Source: Acidocella sp.
Lineage (GTDB): Bacteria; Pseudomonadota; Alphaproteobacteria; Acetobacterales; Acetobacteraceae
DNA: 39,875 nt
Direction: 5' to 3'
NCBI GenBank assembly: GCA_031291755.1
Contig: JARLIK010000013.1
Location: forward strand, 1-39,875
In this document: positions 16,426 through 24,553 of the stretch, in pieces
How the letters are laid out: every line of letters starts with the position of its first letter
How positions within the stretch are numbered: the first letter of the stretch is position 1
Translations under genes and position numbers: made by a program
The notes under the pieces: model-generated
What the model saw: only the letters and a program-made list of their open reading frames with translations
What the model was told of the DNA's origin: nothing
Databases searched by the model: none

Positions 16426-16440
16426 GTCCCGTTCTGGGAC
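16426..16440 (+). promoter_or_regulatory. Small hairpin in the leader of the HNH gene
   Basis: GTCCC (16426-16430), loop GTTCT, GGGAC (16436-16440): a perfect 5-bp stem that ends right at the AGG ribosome-binding word and 10 bases before the ATG. It could mask translation initiation or be an operator; the only evidence is the symmetry. Confidence 0.35.
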
Positions 16441-16450
16441 AGGTTCAGTA

Positions 16451-17011
16451 ATGCCTGACGGCGGGTTCAATTTCCCCGCCCTCGTCTTAAATGCGGATTT
16501 CCGTCCGCTTTCCTATTTTCCGTTATCCACCTGGAACTGGCAGGACGCTGTAAAAGCAGTGTTCCTTGATCGCGTGTCGGTGCTCTCCGAATATGAGCGC
16601 GAGGTGCATTCCCCCAGCTTCACCATGCGCCTGCCCTCGGTCATCGCGCTGCGTGACTTCATCCCCTCGGCCCGGATGCCCGCGTTCACCCGGTTCAACG
16701 TGTTTTTGCGCGACTGCTTCACCTGCCAATATTGCGATTCCAAACGCCCGGCGCCGGAACTTACCTTCGACCATGTGATCCCCCGCGCCCGCGGTGGCCG
16801 CACCAGTTGGGAGAATGTGGTGGCCGCCTGCGGTAGCTGTAATTTGCGCAAGGGCAGCAAATTGCCACGCGAATGCCACATGATCCCCCGCCACGAACCC
16901 CGCCGCCCGACCAGTTGGGAACTGCAGGACAGGGGGCGTGCATTTCCTCCCAATTACCTGCATGAAAGCTGGCGAGACTTTCTCTATTGGGATTCGGAGT
17001 TGGAAAATTGA
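16451..17011 (+). CDS. HNH endonuclease-domain protein
   Basis: A 186-residue protein with a C-terminal HNH module. Zinc pairs Cys92/Cys95 (FTCQYC) and Cys127/Cys130 (CGSC) flank the DHVIPRARGG core with His108, and Asn122 and Asn131 complete the HNH pattern (SWENVVAACGSCNLRKGSK). The N-terminal LVLNADFRPLSYFPLSTWNWQDAVKAV region is characteristic of a chromosomal HNH family widespread in Alphaproteobacteria. No methyltransferase, phage or mobile-element gene is nearby, so a housekeeping nucleic-acid role is more likely than restriction or homing; the actual role is unknown. Confidence 0.85.
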   Translation: MPDGGFNFPALVLNADFRPLSYFPLSTWNWQDAVKAVFLDRVSVLSEYEREVHSPSFTMRLPSVIALRDFIPSARMPAFTRFNVFLRDCFTCQYCDSKRPAPELTFDHVIPRARGGRTSWENVVAACGSCNLRKGSKLPRECHMIPRHEPRRPTSWELQDRGRAFPPNYLHESWRDFLYWDSELEN

Positions 17012-17433
17012 GCTTAACCCTTGTTGACGCCCGCAAAATCCTCGACGCCGCTTTGGATCATTGCATCGACCATAAATTCAAACCAATGGCGATAGGGGTG
17101 CTCGACGCCCGTGGCGCCCTGATCGCCTACGCCGCCCAGGACGGCACCAGCTTAAAACGCGGCGCGATTGCGCTCGGCAAAGCCAATGGCGCCGTGGCGC
17201 TGGGCATGGGCACGCGCGCGCTGATGAAACGCGCTGAAACCCAAGCTTACTTCATCGACGCCGCCACCGCCGCCATCGGCGGCTCCCTCATCCCGGTCCC
17301 CGGCGGCGTGCTGATCAAAAAAGCCGGCGTGCTGCTGGGCGCCATCGGCGTTTCCGGCGACACCTCCGACAACGACGAGGCCGCTGCTTTGGCAGGGATT
17401 GCCGCCGCAGGGTTCGAAGCCGATCCCGGTTAA
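17008..17433 (+). CDS. GlcG/HbpS-family (DUF336) protein
   Basis: A 141-residue cytosolic protein of the GlcG/HbpS fold. Members include the haem-binding sensor HbpS and proteins encoded with glycolate or diol oxidation genes. Visible family features are LTLVDARKILDAALDHC at the N-terminus, IGVLDARGALIAYAAQDGT, and the C-terminal GGVLIKKAGVLLGAIGVSGDTSDNDEAAALAGI. I place the start at TTG 17008, which overlaps the HNH stop in a TTGA and has GGAG eight bases upstream; a TTG at 16987 is the alternative. Function is unknown; co-translation with an HNH nuclease is unexplained. Confidence 0.8.
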   Translation: MSLTLVDARKILDAALDHCIDHKFKPMAIGVLDARGALIAYAAQDGTSLKRGAIALGKANGAVALGMGTRALMKRAETQAYFIDAATAAIGGSLIPVPGGVLIKKAGVLLGAIGVSGDTSDNDEAAALAGIAAAGFEADPG

Positions 17434-17495
17434 GTAGCCCCCGCTCTTATTTCGTCATCCGCTTGTAGGCAAGAATACTCTTATGATAATAGAAG

Positions 17496-17515
17496 ATACC
17501 CGGTTGCGCGGGTAT
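17496..17515. terminator. Hairpin between convergent genes (candidate bidirectional terminator)
   Basis: ATACCCG (17496-17502) and CGGGTAT (17509-17515) form a perfect 7-bp stem around GTTGCG. It sits between the GlcG-like gene and the convergent histidine kinase gene. There is no T-run on the plus strand, so it may act only as a 3'-end stabiliser. Confidence 0.45.
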
Positions 17516-17545
17516 GACCTGATCCCGTTATTTAAAAATATTTAG

Positions 17546-18640
17546 TTATCCGGCAATTTTTTGTGAAGCTGCGGATTTTGAAAACAAAATTTTCACGCGC
17601 ATGCCCTTGTTTGGAGCCGAGTTAACTTCGATTCTCGCTTTGGCGTTGGTTCGCAGAGATTGCACGATCAGTGCACCCAGTTTGCCGGCTTTTGGCCAGG
17701 TTCCGTCTGGCGGCAAACCAACACCGTCATCAGCCACCAGCACCTCACAACCGGAGTCATCGGCCAAACTATGGAGTGTAATCGTACCGCCGTCGCGGCC
17801 TTGAAAGGCATATTTCAAAGCGTTTGTCAGTAACTCATTGACGACCAGCCCAACCGGCATCGCCACATTTACCGAGACCGGATAGGTATCAACCTTCAGA
17901 TCAAGCCTGATACCCTCAACCGCATGCGAATGTAGAACCGAGGAGGCGATTTCGCTTAAATACGTTCCAAGATCGATCTCGCCAGTCTCGCCTTGGTTTG
18001 TCAAAGTAGCATAAAGCAGCTTGATGGAATCGATACGGCCGGCCAATCGGTTAAACGGTGAAGTATCGATCTTGCCTTTTGCTGCCCGTGCTTCAAGTCG
18101 GATCAATGAAGTGATCATTTGCAGGTTGTTTCTGACCCGGTGTTGTACTTCGAGCAGCAGCGTATCCTTGTCCCGCAATTGGCGTTCAAGCTCTTCGCGC
18201 TGGCTTTCATCATGATTGCTGACATCAATCAGAGCGGCAAGCCGGTACATCGGCACACCATCCTCGTCCTCGATGACATTGGCGTAAGCATCGATGAGCG
18301 TGGTGCCGTGCTCCGGGCTGCCAACGCGGAAGGTGCCGACAAAATCACTTGATTCCGTAATGGCTGTTCCGAGCAACCTTGCATCGTCTGTAATGTCGGT
18401 TTCGTTGAATAAGTCCTGCCAACATTTTCCAACGATCTCGTCGGTGGTCTTGCGACACACGGCCTCAAAGGCCGGATTAGCATAAGTAATGTCTTCATCA
18501 TCATTCATCTGCGCTACCGCAATGGGGATGGGGATGGCATCCAGAAACCGGCGAAACGCGTCATTCTCAAACGCGGCCGCAAAGTCCGGCGTTGAAAGCA
18601 GATTTTCAAGATCTTTCGTTGGAGAGGTCTGATCAGTCAT
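17546..18640 (-). CDS. PAS-containing HisKA_2 sensor histidine kinase
   Basis: A soluble 364-residue kinase without membrane helices. A PAS domain spans about 30-142 (PIAVAQMNDDEDITYANPAFEAVC, then a conserved YRLAALIDVSNHDE exit). A short coiled linker leads to a HisKA_2 dimerisation domain whose phospho-acceptor is His167 in LLLEVQHRVRNNLQMITSLIRLEAR. The HATPase domain follows with NELLTNALKYAF and VADDGVGLPPDG. HisKA_2/HWE kinases commonly phosphorylate single-domain receivers or PhyR in the alphaproteobacterial general stress response. The neighbouring single receiver on the same strand is the natural partner. The PAS cysteine segment GKCWQDLF lacks the GxNCRFLQ core of a LOV photoreceptor. 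Confidence 0.9.
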   Translation of the reverse strand: MTDQTSPTKDLENLLSTPDFAAAFENDAFRRFLDAIPIPIAVAQMNDDEDITYANPAFEAVCRKTTDEIVGKCWQDLFNETDITDDARLLGTAITESSDFVGTFRVGSPEHGTTLIDAYANVIEDEDGVPMYRLAALIDVSNHDESQREELERQLRDKDTLLLEVQHRVRNNLQMITSLIRLEARAAKGKIDTSPFNRLAGRIDSIKLLYATLTNQGETGEIDLGTYLSEIASSVLHSHAVEGIRLDLKVDTYPVSVNVAMPVGLVVNELLTNALKYAFQGRDGGTITLHSLADDSGCEVLVADDGVGLPPDGTWPKAGKLGALIVQSLRTNAKARIEVNSAPNKGMRVKILFSKSAASQKIAG

Positions 18641-18771
18641 ACCTGAAAGCTTCCTGAAAATTGTGCGAGGATTTCAGAGGTACAAAAAGGTACATCGGAA
18701 AAATTAAGTGGTAAGGCAGATGGCCTGGTTTGTCCAAATAACATTAGTTTTGGCGCGAGATAGGTGGAGTT

Positions 18772-19203
18772 TTAGCTGGTTTTTGGATCTGGAAACATCG
18801 CGGTCAGCACACGCTGCAAGTCATGAGTGCTGTAGGGTTTTCCTAGGGTCGGGCGGCTACGGAATGTAGCGGAGATGGCGGCTTTGCCAGAGCCCGTTGA
18901 AAAGGCAAACGGAATATTGCGCTCATTCAGTGCTACGGCTACCGGGTAAATGGTTCCATCGGCCAGATTAACATCAAGAATGGCGCCGTCGAAACGCTCG
19001 GATTCAATTAGCGCGAGCGCACCCGTCACGCTTGACGCTTGCAGGCTTTCATAACTCATATCAGCAAGCTGGTCTTCGAGCAAAAATGCCAAAAGTAAAT
19101 CATCTTCAACTATCAAAAGGCGTTTCGCCTGAATGCGTGTGGCATCGGTCGATCCTACTGAAGTTGCACTAGCATGGCAGACAAAATCTTGCTGAATAAC
19201 CAT
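18772..19203 (-). CDS. single-domain response regulator
   Basis: A 143-residue receiver with no output domain. The acidic pocket is Glu33-Asp34-Asp35 (LLIVEDD), the phospho-acceptor Asp77 (GAILDVNLADG), the Ser/Thr switch near 102-103 (FSTGSG) and Lys122 (LGKPYS). About 25 residues precede the receiver. The gene lies 131 bases upstream of the HisKA_2 kinase on the same strand, which suggests a phospho-relay pair. The ATG is preceded by AAGGAA. It would act by protein-protein interaction, as with Sdr/MrrA-type receivers; the target is unknown. Confidence 0.88.
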   Translation of the reverse strand: MVIQQDFVCHASATSVGSTDATRIQAKRLLIVEDDLLLAFLLEDQLADMSYESLQASSVTGALALIESERFDGAILDVNLADGTIYPVAVALNERNIPFAFSTGSGKAAISATFRSRPTLGKPYSTHDLQRVLTAMFPDPKTS

Positions 19204-19395
19204 AAATTTTTCCTTAAACCTGTTTGAAAGCCCGCGTAACTTTCGAAATCGGCATGAACTGGCCTGTAATCAAGCCGCTTGACGATTTAACTTTTTGGTA
19301 ATCTTAGCTGCTGGTCATTACGCATGAAGCCTAGATAATGTCGCGTCATATTGCGAGGCCACTAGAAAATTTAGTGTAGTTATCGAGATATTTAC

Positions 19396-20754
19396 TTAAA
19401 GCGGCAGCGCCCCTTGCACCGGTGTGGCTTTCACTGCCACCTCGCCATCGGCAAATTTGATATTTAATGCGGCACCAGGCGCAACCGCCAAAGCTGAGGA
19501 AACTGCAATACCTTTTGGCGTTGTTACCAGCGCAAACCCCCGCGCCAGTACGGCTTCATACGAAACCGCACCCAGCCTTGCCGCCAAACTTTCCACCCGC
19601 ATCCGCCCCTCACGCAGCCGGTTCGGCAGCGGGGCGTTTAGCCGGTGTTCTAACAACGCCACCTGATTCCGGCTCCGTGCCAAAATCTCTCTTGGATGCA
19701 CCAGCCGGTTGGCCAAGCGTTCCAGTCCAGCGCGTTTAGCGGCGGCAAAATTCGGCAACGCCAGCACCAGCCGCTCGGCGCGATCATCCAGCCGCTGCCG
19801 CGCGGCACCCAGAATACCAGGCAAATCCGGCAATTTTGCCCCCGCGCGGTCCAGCCGCAACCGCGCCGCCCCGGCGATGCGTGAGAGGGCGCCGGTCAGC
19901 CGGGCGGTTTTCTGCGCCAAATCCGCCTGCAACTCCAACCGCGCTGGAATCGCCATCTCGGCGGCGGCGGTGGGGGTTGGGGCGCGGCGGTCGGAGACAT
20001 AATCGATCAGCGTCGTGTCGGTCTCATGCCCCACCGCTGAAATCAGCGGAATCGTGCAAGCCGCCGCCGCCCGCAACACCGCTTCATCATTGAACGCCAT
20101 CAAATCCTCAAGGCTGCCGCCACCACGCGCCACAATCAGCACATCAGGCCGGGGTATGTCCCCGCCCGCCACCAGCCCTGAAAACCCATTGATCGCCGCC
20201 GCAATCTGCCCCGCCGCCACCTCGCCTTGCACCGAAACCGGCCACAGCAAAATCGGTGTCGGGAAGCGCCGCGCGATGGTGGTTTTGATATCCTGCAACA
20301 CCGCCCCCTGCGCCGAGGTAATCACCCCGATCAACCTGGGCAGCATCGGCAACACGCGCTTTTTTTCCGGCGCAAACAGCCCCTCGGCGGCCAGTTTCAC
20401 CTTCAGCGCCTCGATTCGCGCCAGCAGCGCCCCAGCCCCGGCATATTCCAGCCGGTCCACAATCAATTGGTATTCCGAGCGCTCCGGGTAGGAGGTGATT
20501 TTACCAGTGGCGATCACCTCCAGGCCATTTTCCGGCTTCAACCCCACCTTACCCGCGGCAAATTTCCAGATAATGCCCTTAATTTTGGCCCCTTCGTCCT
20601 TCAGGGCAAAATAGGTGTGGCCGGAGCCATAAACCTTTAGCTCGGTAATTTCACCGCGCACCCTAACCCGCCCAAACGCGCCCTCCAGCGTTTGTTTCAC
20701 CGCACCGGCGATTTCAGAGACCGAAAATTCTGGCGTATTGGGCAAGTCGCTCAT
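19396..20754 (-). CDS. xseA: exodeoxyribonuclease VII large subunit
   Basis: Catalytic subunit of the ExoVII single-strand DNase. The 452-residue protein has the N-terminal OB-fold (FSVSEIAGAVKQTLEGAFGRVRVRGEITELKVYGSGHTYFALKD region), then the nuclease domain with RLIGVITSAQGAVLQDI, a VLIVARGGGSLEDLMAFNDE motif and HETDTTLIDYVSDRRAPTPTAAAE. A long helical arm and a C-terminal GFALVT segment follow. The ATG at 20754 is preferred over an in-frame TTG two codons earlier. xseB is not adjacent. It is divergent from purD with 49 bases between. Confidence 0.96.
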   Translation of the reverse strand: MSDLPNTPEFSVSEIAGAVKQTLEGAFGRVRVRGEITELKVYGSGHTYFALKDEGAKIKGIIWKFAAGKVGLKPENGLEVIATGKITSYPERSEYQLIVDRLEYAGAGALLARIEALKVKLAAEGLFAPEKKRVLPMLPRLIGVITSAQGAVLQDIKTTIARRFPTPILLWPVSVQGEVAAGQIAAAINGFSGLVAGGDIPRPDVLIVARGGGSLEDLMAFNDEAVLRAAAACTIPLISAVGHETDTTLIDYVSDRRAPTPTAAAEMAIPARLELQADLAQKTARLTGALSRIAGAARLRLDRAGAKLPDLPGILGAARQRLDDRAERLVLALPNFAAAKRAGLERLANRLVHPREILARSRNQVALLEHRLNAPLPNRLREGRMRVESLAARLGAVSYEAVLARGFALVTTPKGIAVSSALAVAPGAALNIKFADGEVAVKATPVQGALPL

Positions 20755-20803
20755 GGGCAAACACTATGATAGAGCGCGAGGCAGCAACAGGGGGCAGGGC
20801 AGT

Positions 20804-22072
20804 ATGCGGGTATTGATTATCGGGTCAGGCGGGCGGGAACATGCACTGGCCTGGGCCATCGCATTTAGCCCACTGCTGACCAAACTGTATGTTGCCCCCG
20901 GCAATCCCGGCACCGCCGCCCTGGCCGAAAATGTGCCCATCCCGGCCAGCAATATCGCCAAGCTCATCGAATTTGCCATCGCCCAGAAAATTGACCTGGT
21001 AATCCCCGGCCCGGAAGCGCCGCTGGTGGCGGGCATTGCCGATGCCTGTGCCGCCGCCGGTATTGCCTGTTTGGGCCCCACTGCCGCCGCCGCCCAACTG
21101 GAGGGCAGCAAGGCGTTTTGCAAGGACATCGCCGATGCCGCCGGCATCCCCACCGCTGACTGGGCGGAGTTCACCGATGAAGACGAGGCGCATGACTACA
21201 TCGAGGATGTCGGCGCTCCGATTGTCATCAAGGCCGATGGTCTGGCGGCGGGCAAGGGTGTGGTGGTGGCTGCCACCGAGGATGAAGCGCACGACGCCGT
21301 GCACGCTATCATGGGCGATAAAATCCATGGTGCCGCGGGGGCTAAAATCGTCATCGAGGAATGCCTGTTCGGCGAGGAAATCTCGGTTTTCGCCCTCTGT
21401 GACGGCCTAGACGCGCTGTATCTGGGTGTGGCGGCAGACCATAAGCGCGTGGGCGACAACGACACCGGCCCGAACACCGGTGGCATGGGCGCTATTTCGC
21501 CGCCACCTTGGGCCAGCCAGGAGATTCTCGATGAGATCATGGAACGCATCATCCGCCCCGCATTGGCGGCGATGGTGGAACGCGGCACGCCGTTCCGGGG
21601 ATTTTTATTCGCCGGTTTGATGGTTACCGAAGCTGGCCCGAAGCTGATCGAATTCAATGTGCGCTTTGGTGACCCTGAGTGCGAAACCCTGCTGCCGCTG
21701 ATGCAGTCCGATTTTCTGACGGTGCTGCAGGCCGCGATCAATGGCACGCTGAAACACGCCGCCATCACCTGGAAAAACGCCGCCTCGGCGACTGTGGTGA
21801 TGTGCGCCAAAGGCTACCCCGGCGCCTATGCCACCGGCAGTGAAATTTATGGGCTGGAGGAAGCCGGCGAATTGCCTGGTGTGATGATTTTTCATTCCGG
21901 CACCATGGCCGAGCAAGGCGGTATTCTGGCCAATGGCGGGCGGGTGCTGGCGGTTAACGCCATCGGCGATGACCTCGCGCAGGCGGTAGCGCGGGCCTAT
22001 GCGGCGGTCGATGCGATTGAGTGGCCCGATGGGTTCTGTAGGCGTGATATCGGCAGGCGTGCGTTAGGTTAG
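20804..22072 (+). CDS. purD: phosphoribosylamine-glycine ligase (GAR synthetase)
   Basis: Second step of de novo purine synthesis: joins glycine to 5-phosphoribosylamine with ATP. The 422-residue ATP-grasp enzyme starts MRVLIIGSGGREHALAWA and shows IPGPEAPLVAGIADA, an ATP-grasp segment IVIKADGLAAGKGVVVA, and the metal-binding NVRFGDPECETLLPLM. It ends with a normal FCRRDIGRRAL tail. I start at ATG 20804, preceded by an AGGGCAG element; longer in-frame extensions upstream have no family support. A TATGAT hexamer at 20764-20769 could be its -10. The 3' end overlaps the convergent exporter gene by nine bases. Confidence 0.96.
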   Translation: MRVLIIGSGGREHALAWAIAFSPLLTKLYVAPGNPGTAALAENVPIPASNIAKLIEFAIAQKIDLVIPGPEAPLVAGIADACAAAGIACLGPTAAAAQLEGSKAFCKDIADAAGIPTADWAEFTDEDEAHDYIEDVGAPIVIKADGLAAGKGVVVAATEDEAHDAVHAIMGDKIHGAAGAKIVIEECLFGEEISVFALCDGLDALYLGVAADHKRVGDNDTGPNTGGMGAISPPPWASQEILDEIMERIIRPALAAMVERGTPFRGFLFAGLMVTEAGPKLIEFNVRFGDPECETLLPLMQSDFLTVLQAAINGTLKHAAITWKNAASATVVMCAKGYPGAYATGSEIYGLEEAGELPGVMIFHSGTMAEQGGILANGGRVLAVNAIGDDLAQAVARAYAAVDAIEWPDGFCRRDIGRRALG

Positions 22073-23821
22073 CGCCTGCGCCCGCACCAGCCGGGCAAAC
22101 GCGCCATCGGCGGCCAGCAGCTCGGCATGCGTGCCTTGCTCGATCGCCTTGCCATTGGCCATCACCACGATCATGTCGGCGTCCTTCACGGTGGAAAGCC
22201 GATGCGCCACGACGATGGTGGTGCGGCCCGCCCGCAAGGTCGCCAGGGCCGCTTGCACGGCGGCTTCGCTCTCGGTGTCCAAAGCACTGGTGGCTTCATC
22301 GAGCAATAAAATCCGCGGGTTGCGCAAAATGGCCCGCGCCAGCGCCACCCGCTGCCGCTGGCCGCCGGAGAGCCGCTGGCCGTTCACGCCGACCTTGGTG
22401 GCAAAGCCTTCCGGCATCGCGGCGATGAATTTGCCGCACGCGGCTGCTTCGGCTGCCGCCGCAATCTCGGCCTTGGTGGCATCAGGCTTGCCCATGGCGA
22501 TGTTGGCTTCGATGCTCTCATCAAACAACAGCGCGTCCTGCCCGACATAGGCGATGGCGGTGCGTAATGAGGCCAGAGTGACATGGCTGATGTCGGCGCC
22601 ATCAATCAAAATCTCCCCGGCGGAGGGGGTGTAAAGCCTGGGGATCAGCGCCAGGGCCGTGGATTTACCGGCGCCAGATGTGCCGACCAGCGCCAGCATT
22701 TTGCCGGGTGCGGCAACGAAAGACAGATCAGCCAGCCCAGGGCGGCCATCGGGGTAGGCAAATGCCACATGGTTGAACAGCAATTCGCCAGGACCTTCGG
22801 GCAGTGGCACAGCGTCAGGCAAATCCGCGATGGCGGCGGGTTCGTCGATGACGTTGAACACCCGCACCAGCCCGGCCAGCCCTTCCTGGATGGCGGAATT
22901 CATGGTGCCGAGGGCCCGCAAAGGCCGTGAGGCGATCAGCAGTGCCGAGATGAAGCCCATGAAATTGCCGACCCCAGCGCCGCCGATGGCATTGCGGTAG
23001 CCCTCAAACCCAATCACCAGCGCCACCGCCACGCCGCCCAGCACTTCCAGCATCGGGTCCAGCCGGGCGCGGACCTTAGTCATTTTTATCAGGGATTCAT
23101 AAAGCTGCTCGAAGGCAGAGTTGGCGCGGGTTTTTTCATGCAACTCCAGCCCATAGGCGCGCACCGTACGGGCCTGGGCGAAGCTTTCGTTGAGCGTGGC
23201 GGCGGCTTGCCCCATGGTTTCCTGCATATTGCCCGACGAGCGGCGCATCCGCTTGCCGATTTTCTGCACCGGGATGCCGGCCAGCGGGTACAGCAGTGCC
23301 GCGATCAGGCTCAGTTTCCAGTCGATAACGATCATGGTGACCATCAGCCCGAATACGGTGGCGACATCGGCCACCGAATTCACGGCACGGCCCATGGCAT
23401 CGCGTACCACCGTGGCATCGGTGGTGAAGCGCGCTGCCAGGGTGGCCGGAGCCTCGCGCTCCACCCGCGCCAGGGCGGCGTCGGTAAGGTGGCCGAACAT
23501 CGCCACCTGCAGCCTGCGGATGATCAGCAGCACCATGTCCTGAGTCAGAACGGTTTGAAAATACATCGAAACACCTTTGATCGCGGTAACCACCAGCACC
23601 ATGATCGGCACCTGGTAGAGGATCCTGGCGTCCTTTTTCGAGAACAGGTTGAAGGCCCAGTCGATGATGGCGGGGTAGAGGGCGGTGGTGGCCGACATGA
23701 TGAGGGTCATCACCACGATCAGGATGATCCGGCCACGGTAAAATCTCATATGCTCGCGCCATAACCGCATTATCAGCGCGGTGGTGGAGGCGTGGACAGG
23801 CGCGGGCGGTGGCATATTCAT
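22064..23821 (-). CDS. ABC exporter, MsbA-like half-transporter
   Basis: A fused permease-ATPase of 585 residues acting as a homodimer. The type I exporter membrane domain covers about 20-325. The nucleotide-binding domain has Walker A GTSGAGKST (380-388), a Q-loop at GQDALLFDESIEANI, the signature LSGGQRQR (484-491), Walker B ILLLDEATSALD (504-515) and the H-loop VAHRLSTV. Overall it resembles MsbA, the lipid A-core flippase, and envelope genes are close by. Many alphaproteobacteria hold several such exporters, so the substrate is inferred. Confidence 0.85.
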   Translation of the reverse strand: MNMPPPAPVHASTTALIMRLWREHMRFYRGRIILIVVMTLIMSATTALYPAIIDWAFNLFSKKDARILYQVPIMVLVVTAIKGVSMYFQTVLTQDMVLLIIRRLQVAMFGHLTDAALARVEREAPATLAARFTTDATVVRDAMGRAVNSVADVATVFGLMVTMIVIDWKLSLIAALLYPLAGIPVQKIGKRMRRSSGNMQETMGQAAATLNESFAQARTVRAYGLELHEKTRANSAFEQLYESLIKMTKVRARLDPMLEVLGGVAVALVIGFEGYRNAIGGAGVGNFMGFISALLIASRPLRALGTMNSAIQEGLAGLVRVFNVIDEPAAIADLPDAVPLPEGPGELLFNHVAFAYPDGRPGLADLSFVAAPGKMLALVGTSGAGKSTALALIPRLYTPSAGEILIDGADISHVTLASLRTAIAYVGQDALLFDESIEANIAMGKPDATKAEIAAAAEAAACGKFIAAMPEGFATKVGVNGQRLSGGQRQRVALARAILRNPRILLLDEATSALDTESEAAVQAALATLRAGRTTIVVAHRLSTVKDADMIVVMANGKAIEQGTHAELLAADGAFARLVRAQALT

Positions 23822-23875
23822 GACGACCGCTTAGCCAGAATTCCACCTGCCGACAAATTGCGGTACGGGTTGGGC

Positions 23876-24547
23876 ATGAATACCATCTACAAAGGCGATC
23901 TTTCCACCAAGACCGGGCGGCGCAAAGCCTGGGTTGACGCCTTGTTTGCCGACCATGGGTTTTTTCGGATTTTATGGACCAATTTTGCGGTGGTTTCACC
24001 GGGGCGGCTGTATCGCTCGAACCATCCGACGCCGGGCCACCTGGCGGAATTTACCCGTAAGGCGGGTTTGAAGTCGCTGATCAACCTGCGCGGCCAGATT
24101 AACTACGGCTCGGATGCGCTCTCGCGCGATGCGGCGGCGCGCCTGGGGCTGGATTTTTACGACATGGCGCTGGAATCCCGTGGCGCCCCGCATAAGGACC
24201 GGATTCTCCGGCTGGCCGAGATTTACCGCACCATGCGCACCCCGGCGCTGATCCATTGCAAGTCAGGCGCTGACCGCGCTGGTTTGGCCGCCGGATTATT
24301 CGTGTTGCTGGACGGCGGCACCGCGAAAGCGGCGATGCGTCAGCTCAGCTTGCGTTACGGCCATATCAAGCAAGCTAACACCGGGGTTCTCGACATGTTT
24401 TTTGCTGTCTATGCCCGTGATGGCGAGGGCAGGAAGCCGTTTTTGGACTGGGTGCGTGACGATTATGATGAGGAAGCACTCAGAGCGGCATTCAAGGCGA
24501 ATTCGATCGCCGGGTTTATCAACGATCGAATTTTGTCGCGCGAATAG
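23876..24547 (+). CDS. tyrosine/dual-specificity phosphatase-like protein
   Basis: A 223-residue protein of the cysteine-phosphatase superfamily. The P-loop is complete as HCKSGADR (127-134) with catalytic Cys128 and Arg134. Before it, the RLYRSNHPTPGHLAEF and SLINLRGQINY segments are typical of bacterial PTP/DSP-like proteins related to fungal Siw14-type enzymes. The ATG at 23876 lacks a strong ribosome-binding site; in-frame TTG codons just upstream are possible. It is divergent from the exporter gene with 54 bases between. Substrates could be phosphotyrosine or inositol/lipid phosphates; not decidable here. Confidence 0.78.
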   Translation: MNTIYKGDLSTKTGRRKAWVDALFADHGFFRILWTNFAVVSPGRLYRSNHPTPGHLAEFTRKAGLKSLINLRGQINYGSDALSRDAAARLGLDFYDMALESRGAPHKDRILRLAEIYRTMRTPALIHCKSGADRAGLAAGLFVLLDGGTAKAAMRQLSLRYGHIKQANTGVLDMFFAVYARDGEGRKPFLDWVRDDYDEEALRAAFKANSIAGFINDRILSRE

Positions 24548-24553
24548 GCGGCG

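Noticed and set aside
16451..17011. Homing or restriction system around the HNH gene
   Set aside because: No intron, intein, methyltransferase, repeat or mobile-element gene nearby; the protein matches a chromosomal alphaproteobacterial HNH family.
17546..18640. LOV photoreceptor domain in the HisKA_2 kinase
   Set aside because: The PAS domain has GKCWQDLF, which lacks the asparagine and the GxNCRFLQ core needed around the flavin-binding cysteine.
19360..19376. CACTA-GAAAATT-TAGTG hairpin after xseA
   Set aside because: A five-base stem with no T-run on the relevant strand; common by chance in AT-rich DNA.
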